This document shows, in pieces, positions 31,434 to 36,991 of a DNA stretch of 36,991 bases; within the stretch, counting starts at the first letter, position 1, and the number at the start of each line of letters is the position of its first letter. Made by a program: the position numbers and the translations under genes. Source of the DNA: an uncultured Alphaproteobacteria bacterium (GTDB lineage Bacteria > Pseudomonadota > Alphaproteobacteria > HIMB59 > GCA-002718135); NCBI GenBank assembly GCA_902553005.1, contig CACDIK010000010.1, positions 1 through 36,991 on the forward strand. Reading direction: 5' to 3'. Below the pieces are notes generated by a model. The model was not told where the DNA came from, did no database searches, and saw nothing but the letters and a program-made list of their open reading frames with translations.

Positions 31434-32345
31434 ATGACATCTATAGTTTTTCCTGGTCAGGGTAGCCAAACTGCTGGTATGGCAAAGGATTTTTATGATA
31501 ATTTTAAAACAGCTAAATTAATCTTTGAAGAGATTGAAGATTATACAAAAATTGACTTAAAAAAAATTATATTCGATAACGTTAATAATAAATTAGATTT
31601 AACAAAATTCTCACAAATTTCAATTTTTACTGCATCCTACACTATTTTCAAAATTTATTATTCTGAGACCAATATTGATAACATAGATATTAATGTAATG
31701 ATGGGACATTCACTTGGAGAATACACTGCTTTAGCGTGTTCTGATAGAATTAGTTTGAAAGATTGTAGCTTGATTTTAAAAAGAAGAGGAGAATTAATGA
31801 ATACAGCAGTTACACCAAATGAAACTGGAATGGCAGCTTTAATTGGTAAAGAATCAAATTCAATTCAAAAAATAATAGATGAGAATAATTTAAATGTCGA
31901 AATTGCTAATGATAATTCTAATATTCAAATTGTCATTTCCGGTAATATTAATGAAATAAAAAGAAGTGAAAAAATATTTTTAAATAATGGAATAAAAAAA
32001 TTTGTAATTTTGAATGTATCGGCAGCCTTTCATAGTAAATACATGCGTGAAGCACAGAAAGAACTATCAAATGATATTGAAAATTTAATTTTTAAAGATA
32101 ACAAAATAAAGATAATTTCTAATTATGACGCAAATATTCATAGTGATAACAAAATTATTAAAAAGAATTTGCAAAATCAAATGGCCAATAGAGTTAATTG
32201 GACTCAAAGTATAAAAAAACTTGAAGACATAGGTGAAAAATCAATTGTAGAAATAGGTCCAAATAAGGTTTTAAGTGGTTTAATAAAGAGAATCTCTAAC
32301 AATTTTGATATTAGATCAATAAATAGTATTTCAGATATTAAATGA
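31434..32345 (+). CDS. fabD: Malonyl-CoA:ACP transacylase
   Basis: 303 aa; IVFPGQGSQTAGMAKDFYDNF, MMGHSLGEYTALACSDRI. Confidence 0.97.
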   Translation: MTSIVFPGQGSQTAGMAKDFYDNFKTAKLIFEEIEDYTKIDLKKIIFDNVNNKLDLTKFSQISIFTASYTIFKIYYSETNIDNIDINVMMGHSLGEYTALACSDRISLKDCSLILKRRGELMNTAVTPNETGMAALIGKESNSIQKIIDENNLNVEIANDNSNIQIVISGNINEIKRSEKIFLNNGIKKFVILNVSAAFHSKYMREAQKELSNDIENLIFKDNKIKIISNYDANIHSDNKIIKKNLQNQMANRVNWTQSIKKLEDIGEKSIVEIGPNKVLSGLIKRISNNFDIRSINSISDIK

Positions 32346-32352
32346 TAAAAGT

Positions 32353-33078
32353 ATGAATAAAAAAATTTTTATAACTGGAGCATCTGGTGGAATTGGTTCA
32401 GCTATTTGTAAAAAATTTGTTGATAAAAATTTTATACTTGTTTTAACATCTTCTTCTGACAATAATATTTCAAAATTAAAAAAGCAGTATGGAGATGAGC
32501 ATTTTTATTATAAAATTGATTTATCAAATTCTAAAAATGTACAAGATTGTTTAGAAGAAATTTCAATAAACCATAAAGATATTTCAATTATAGTAAATAA
32601 CGCTGGAAAAACTCACGATAATTTAATTTTTAGAATGAAAAATGATCAATGGAATGAAGTATTGCAAACTAATCTTAACTCTAATTATCAAATTATTAAA
32701 TCTCTTTTACCCAATATGCTTTCAAACAAGTACGGAAAAATTATAGGTATATCTTCTATTGTTGGTTCAACTGGTAATCCTGGTCAAGCTAATTATGTTG
32801 CTTCGAAATCTGGTCTTGTTGGTTTATATAAATCAATAGCTCTTGAGGTTGCAAAAAGAAACATTAATGTAAATATCATTTCACCTGGTTTCATTACTAC
32901 TTCAATGACTGATAAATTAAATGAAGAACAAAAGAAACAATATCTATCTAGAATTCCAATGATGAGATTTGGTAATCCTATTGATGTAGCTAATCTAGTA
33001 TTTTTTTTATCTTCAGACGATTCTTCATATATAACTGGACAAAATTTTCATATTAACGGTGGAATGTTGATGGTTTAA
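32353..33078 (+). CDS. fabG: 3-oxoacyl-ACP reductase
   Basis: 241 aa; FITGASGGIGSAICKKF, YVASKSGLVGLYKSIALEVAKRNINVNIISPGFI, HINGGMLMV. Confidence 0.96.
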   Translation: MNKKIFITGASGGIGSAICKKFVDKNFILVLTSSSDNNISKLKKQYGDEHFYYKIDLSNSKNVQDCLEEISINHKDISIIVNNAGKTHDNLIFRMKNDQWNEVLQTNLNSNYQIIKSLLPNMLSNKYGKIIGISSIVGSTGNPGQANYVASKSGLVGLYKSIALEVAKRNINVNIISPGFITTSMTDKLNEEQKKQYLSRIPMMRFGNPIDVANLVFFLSSDDSSYITGQNFHINGGMLMV

Positions 33079-33082
33079 ATTG

Positions 33083-33110
33083 TTGACATACATTCAAATA
33101 ATAATCTAAA
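33083..33110 (+). promoter_or_regulatory. Putative acpP promoter
   Basis: TTGACA at 33083-33088 with a weak TCTAAA at 33105-33110 (16-nt spacer); AGGAG ahead of the acpP ATG. Confidence 0.4.
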
Positions 33111-33131
33111 AGAAATAATAAGGAGAAAAAT

Positions 33132-33365
33132 ATGAGTGAAATTCAAGATCAGGTAAAAAAGATTGTTGTAGATCATTTGGGAATTGATGAATCAAAGGTT
33201 ATTCCTGAAGCCAAATTCATTGATGATTTAGGAGCTGATAGTTTAGATACCGTTGAACTAGTTATGGCTTTTGAGGAAAAATTTGGAATCGAAATACCTG
33301 ATGATGCTGCAGAAACTATTCAAACAGTTCAAAATGCTATAGATTATATTGAAAGTAAAAAATAA
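33132..33365 (+). CDS. acpP: Acyl carrier protein
   Basis: 77 aa; [31 protein letters not shown]. Confidence 0.99.
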   Translation: MSEIQDQVKKIVVDHLGIDESKVIPEAKFIDDLGADSLDTVELVMAFEEKFGIEIPDDAAETIQTVQNAIDYIESKK

Positions 33366-33381
33366 ATTTTAAAATAATTTT

Positions 33382-34632
33382 ATGAGAAGAGTTGCTGTCA
33401 CTGGAATGGGTCTACTCACATCCATAGGTAACAATAAAGATGTTTCTTGGAATAATCTTATTAATAAAAAATCTGGTATTAAAAGAATTAATCACTTTGA
33501 TGTTTCTAATTTACCTTCAAAAATAGCAGGCTATATTAATAATAATTCTGAAGAAGATCATTATTTCAACGAAAAGTCATTTTTGGATGTAAGAGATATA
33601 AATAGAAATGATAGGTTTATACAATATGGACTTGTAGCTGCAGAAATGGCAATAGAAGATGCTGGATTAAAAAATATTAGTGAAGATAATAGATTAAGAA
33701 TAGGGGTATCAGTAGGTTCAGGTATTGGAGGTCTTGAGACAATTTATGAAGGATCTCTAACTATAAATAATAAAGAGCCAAAAAAATTATCACCATTTTT
33801 TATACCATCTTCCTTAGTAAATTTATTATCAGGACAAATTTCAATTAAATATGGTTTTAAAGGACCTAATCATTCGGTAGTTACAGCATGTGCCACAGGG
33901 GCACATTCCATTGGTGATTCTGGTGAAATGATTAAACGTGGTGCCGCTGATGTTATGATAGCAGGAGGTTCCGAAGCTGCTGTTTGTAAACTAGGTATCG
34001 CAGGTTTTTGTGCTGCTAGAAGCTTAAGTACTTCATTTAACGAGAAACCTACTGAATCATCTAGACCGTGGGACAAAAATAGAGATGGTTTTGTAATGGG
34101 TGAAGGCGCAGGTATTATTGTTCTTGAGGAGATGGAGTTTGCAAAAAAAAGAGGTGCTCATATTTATGCTGAATTATTAGGTTATGGTATGTCAGGTGAT
34201 GCTCATCATATTACAGCTCCTGCTGAGGATGGAGATGGTGGATATAGGGCTATGAAATCAGCTATTGAAATGGCTAATATACCAACAGAAAATGTAGATT
34301 ATATAAATGCTCACGGAACATCAACAATAAAAGGTGATGCAATTGAGCTTAATGCCATTTCAAGATTATTTAAACATAAAATATTTGTTAGCTCAACCAA
34401 GTCTTCTATAGGTCATTTGTTAGGTGCAGCAGGAAGTGTAGAATCAATATTTTCAATTATGGCATTAAATAATAATATTTTACCTGCTACGCTTAATTTA
34501 GATGATCCTATTGAAACGAGTAATATAAATTTAATTCCAAAAACCCCTATAGAAAAAAAAATATCATATGCCTTGAGTAATTCATTTGGATTTGGAGGAA
34601 CAAATACTGCGTTATTATTTAAAAGCATTTAG
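33382..34632 (+). CDS. fabF: 3-oxoacyl-ACP synthase II
   Basis: 416 aa; RRVAVTGMGLLTSIGNN, SVVTACATGAHSIGD, AHGTSTIKGDAIE, SSTKSSIGHLLGAAGSVE, NSFGFGGTNTALLF. Confidence 0.98.
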   Translation: MRRVAVTGMGLLTSIGNNKDVSWNNLINKKSGIKRINHFDVSNLPSKIAGYINNNSEEDHYFNEKSFLDVRDINRNDRFIQYGLVAAEMAIEDAGLKNISEDNRLRIGVSVGSGIGGLETIYEGSLTINNKEPKKLSPFFIPSSLVNLLSGQISIKYGFKGPNHSVVTACATGAHSIGDSGEMIKRGAADVMIAGGSEAAVCKLGIAGFCAARSLSTSFNEKPTESSRPWDKNRDGFVMGEGAGIIVLEEMEFAKKRGAHIYAELLGYGMSGDAHHITAPAEDGDGGYRAMKSAIEMANIPTENVDYINAHGTSTIKGDAIELNAISRLFKHKIFVSSTKSSIGHLLGAAGSVESIFSIMALNNNILPATLNLDDPIETSNINLIPKTPIEKKISYALSNSFGFGGTNTALLFKSI

Positions 34633-35551
34633 TTTTATTATTATAATTTTTACTTTTTTATTTGTTTTTTATACTCTTTATCTCTTGAATAAAGATATAG
34701 AAATAAAAAATAATCCTATAAGCATCAATAAAGGAGACAATATAGAAGAAGTTTTAAAAAATAATATTCTTGATGTAACGTTTTTAGAAATTACTTTTAT
34801 AAAAATATATATGAAAATAAATAGTTTTATTAACAAAAATTTTTTTCATTATGGTGATTTTAATGTCCAAAGTGGCTCATCTTTTAAAGATTTTCTAAAT
34901 ATTATTTCTAAACCAAGTAATGTATTATTAAAAATTACTATTGTAGAAGGCTGGTCGCAAAATCAATTAGATTTAGAATTATCTAAATTTTTCACAGATT
35001 TTAATAGCATACCTTATCAGGATATTATTGCTGATACTTATTATTTAAATAAAAATAGTGATTTTGTTATTTTTCTTAATAAACTTGAAAATTATAAAAT
35101 TAATTATTTTAAAAAATATATGAACAATGAATTAAATGAAAAATTTAACGTTAATGAACTAATGATTATCGGTTCATTGCTAGAAAAAGAAGGTTTAGAT
35201 GAAGAAGATAAGAAACAAATATCATCTGTAATTTTTAATAGATTAGATAGAAAAATGAAATTACAAATAGACGCAACAGTATTATTTGCCATAACAAATG
35301 GAAAATATGATCTTAATAGAAAGCTATTAAAAAGTGATTTAAAAATCAATCATCCTTTTAATACATACATTCATAATGGTTTACCTCCTGAACCTATTTC
35401 TTATGTAGGGAAAAAAACTTTAGATATCTTATTTGCAAACAATAAAAATGATTTTTTGTTTTATTTTTTTAATTATTCTTTAAATAAACATATATTTTCA
35501 AAATCTTTTAAAGAGCACAAAAAAAAATTATATGAATATAGAAAAAAATAG
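34586..35551 (+). CDS. mltG: Endolytic murein transglycosylase MltG (YceG-like)
   Basis: 321 aa; N-terminal TM, LMIIGSLLEKEGLDEEDKKQISSVIFNRLDRKMKLQIDATVLFAI, PFNTYIHNGLPPEPISYVG. The exact start is uncertain. Confidence 0.93.
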   Translation: MDLEEQILRYYLKAFSFIIIIFTFLFVFYTLYLLNKDIEIKNNPISINKGDNIEEVLKNNILDVTFLEITFIKIYMKINSFINKNFFHYGDFNVQSGSSFKDFLNIISKPSNVLLKITIVEGWSQNQLDLELSKFFTDFNSIPYQDIIADTYYLNKNSDFVIFLNKLENYKINYFKKYMNNELNEKFNVNELMIIGSLLEKEGLDEEDKKQISSVIFNRLDRKMKLQIDATVLFAITNGKYDLNRKLLKSDLKINHPFNTYIHNGLPPEPISYVGKKTLDILFANNKNDFLFYFFNYSLNKHIFSKSFKEHKKKLYEYRKK

Positions 35552-36164
35552 TAAATTAATAATAATTTCATCACCTTCTGGTGCAGGTAAAACTACCTTG
35601 TGTAAGTTATTGATTAAAAAAATGAAAAACATTAATTTATCAATTTCATATACATCTCGGAGTAAAAGATTAAATGAAGTTAATGGCAAAGATTATTATT
35701 TTATAAATAAGAAAAAATTTCAATTACTTAAAAAGAATAATTTTTTTATAGAAACTGCAACAAACTTTAATAATTTATACGGTTCTCCATTTAGAAATAT
35801 AGTTTTATCAAAGAGAAGAAATAAACATATTTTATTTGATATAGATTGGAAGGGTGCTAGAAAAATAAGAAAAAATTATCCAAAAAAAGATATAATTGAT
35901 TTCTTTATTCTACCACCATCTAAATCAGAATTAAAACGAAGATTAGTTAAAAGAGGAAGGGATAACAAAAAAGAAATAAATTTGCGACTTTCCTATGCAA
36001 TAGACGAAATGAAACATTTTAGTGAGTACCAATATGTTCTTATAAATGAAAATGTTCATAAAACTGTAAATGAAATAAAAAAAATAATTGAATATCACCA
36101 ATTAATTATGTTTCAGAGAGAAATTTTAAAGAAAAAATTAAAAAAGATTATAAATACAAATTAA
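35532..36164 (+). CDS. gmk: Guanylate kinase
   Basis: 210 aa; LIIISSPSGAGKTTLCKLL, LSISYTSRSKRLNEVNGKDYYFINK, NNLYGSP, LFDIDWKGARKI. Confidence 0.97.
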   Translation: MNIEKNSKLIIISSPSGAGKTTLCKLLIKKMKNINLSISYTSRSKRLNEVNGKDYYFINKKKFQLLKKNNFFIETATNFNNLYGSPFRNIVLSKRRNKHILFDIDWKGARKIRKNYPKKDIIDFFILPPSKSELKRRLVKRGRDNKKEINLRLSYAIDEMKHFSEYQYVLINENVHKTVNEIKKIIEYHQLIMFQREILKKKLKKIINTN

Positions 36165-36857
36165 TTCATCAATATTTAGCTGATTAACTCTTTTATCAAG
36201 TAAATTATTATCTAAATTAATTTCAAGATTGTTATGAATTTTTTTTCTCACATTCTTAAATATTATAGTACTAAAATAAATTGCTTTATTCAAATCTATA
36301 TTTTTTTTATTAAATTTGAATTTAACAATTGTTGAATTTACCTTAGGTTTAGGAAAAAAAACTTTAGATGAAACATCAAAACATCGATTATAATTTGATA
36401 CAACTCTAGTTAGAAATTTATATTTATTCATTTTAGGTAATTTATAATCAAATTTAAGAGCCATTTCTTTTTGAATCATAAATATCATTTCATAAATATT
36501 TTTTTTATAACTAAATAGATATAGAATTATTTGAGAACTAATATTATAAGGTAAGTTTGAAATAATAATTAGATTTTTAAATTCATTTAGATTAGTTAAG
36601 AGAATATCATCTCCAATTATATTTACTTTTTTATTATTTTTGTATTTTTCTATTAATATCTTTTTTAAATTATAATCTTTTTCGATTAAATAAACTTTCT
36701 TCGGGTTTTTTTCTAAAATACTATCAGTTAAAAAACCATAACCAGGCCCGATTTCTAGAATATTATTACCCTTAACTTGAGTCTGTTCAACAATTTTTTT
36801 AGAAATATTTTTGTCTATAAGAAAATTTTGACTTAATGATTTTTTAGGTTTTTCCAT
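36138..36857 (-). CDS. rsmA: 16S rRNA (adenine1518/1519-N6)-dimethyltransferase
   Basis: 239 aa; KKSLSQNFLIDKNISKKIV, ILEIGPGYGFLTDSIL, IISNLPYNISSQII. Confidence 0.96.
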   Translation of the reverse strand: MEKPKKSLSQNFLIDKNISKKIVEQTQVKGNNILEIGPGYGFLTDSILEKNPKKVYLIEKDYNLKKILIEKYKNNKKVNIIGDDILLTNLNEFKNLIIISNLPYNISSQIILYLFSYKKNIYEMIFMIQKEMALKFDYKLPKMNKYKFLTRVVSNYNRCFDVSSKVFFPKPKVNSTIVKFKFNKKNIDLNKAIYFSTIIFKNVRKKIHNNLEINLDNNLLDKRVNQLNIDELICIYNLF

Positions 36858-36991
36858 TAAGTATTCTGTTATTATAAATTTTATTTATTAACTTATAACT
36901 ATTTATAAAAGATTTATTTGAAATTTTACTACTTCCAATTAAATTGTAAGCCGTACCATGATCTGGAGATGTTCTGATAATATTTAAATTT
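36844..36991 (-). CDS. pdxA: 4-hydroxythreonine-4-phosphate dehydrogenase, C-terminal part (runs off the window)
   Basis: Complement reads ...NIIRTSPDHGTAYNLIGSSKISNKSFINSYKLINKIYNNRILNGKT*, with the PdxA motif TSPDHGTAY; overlaps the rsmA start by 14 nt. Confidence 0.88.
   Translation of the reverse strand, partial: NLNIIRTSPDHGTAYNLIGSSKISNKSFINSYKLINKIYNNRILNGKT

Noticed and set aside
33870-34628. Minus-strand ORFs at 33870-34076 and 34413-34628 inside fabF
   Set aside because: Antisense to the conserved FabF active-site regions; no independent evidence.
1-36991. CRISPR array, IS element, prophage, toxin-antitoxin or defence island
   Set aside because: No spaced direct-repeat arrays, transposase, integrase, phage or defence-type proteins found; every sizeable ORF is a conserved housekeeping or transport gene.

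Overview
This is a very AT-rich, gene-dense chromosomal segment of an alphaproteobacterium, probably a streamlined marine SAR11-like or related lineage (inferred from AT content, DUF2794 and DUF3553 proteins, a type II NADP-isocitrate dehydrogenase, a GAAC-N7-GAAC SOS box and the dnaB/alr/cvpA and fabD-G-acpP-fabF gene orders). Nearly all DNA is explained by about 40 conserved housekeeping genes: ribosomal proteins S4, S6, S18 and L9, recA, alaS, guaA, dnaB, der, alr, purB, map, nadK, moaA, dksA, icd, fabD/fabG/acpP/fabF, mltG, gmk, rsmA and a partial pdxA. There is also an RND efflux pair, an MMPL/RND exporter and one tRNA-Leu(UAA). I see no CRISPR array, prophage, IS element, toxin-antitoxin pair or recognisable defence system, and I do not think the window holds a novel multigene system. 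The points most worth a second look are: (1) a tandem alphaproteobacterial SOS operator between dksA and recA; (2) all six convergent gene junctions overlapping or separated by 3 bp or less, with the only convincing intrinsic terminator behind recA; (3) an MMPL-family exporter in the slot where radA is usually found; (4) mltG fused by overlap to both fabF and gmk, with yicC absent; (5) a candidate S6:S18 leader upstream of rpsF. All assignments come from reading the sequence and protein motifs; no database search was run.
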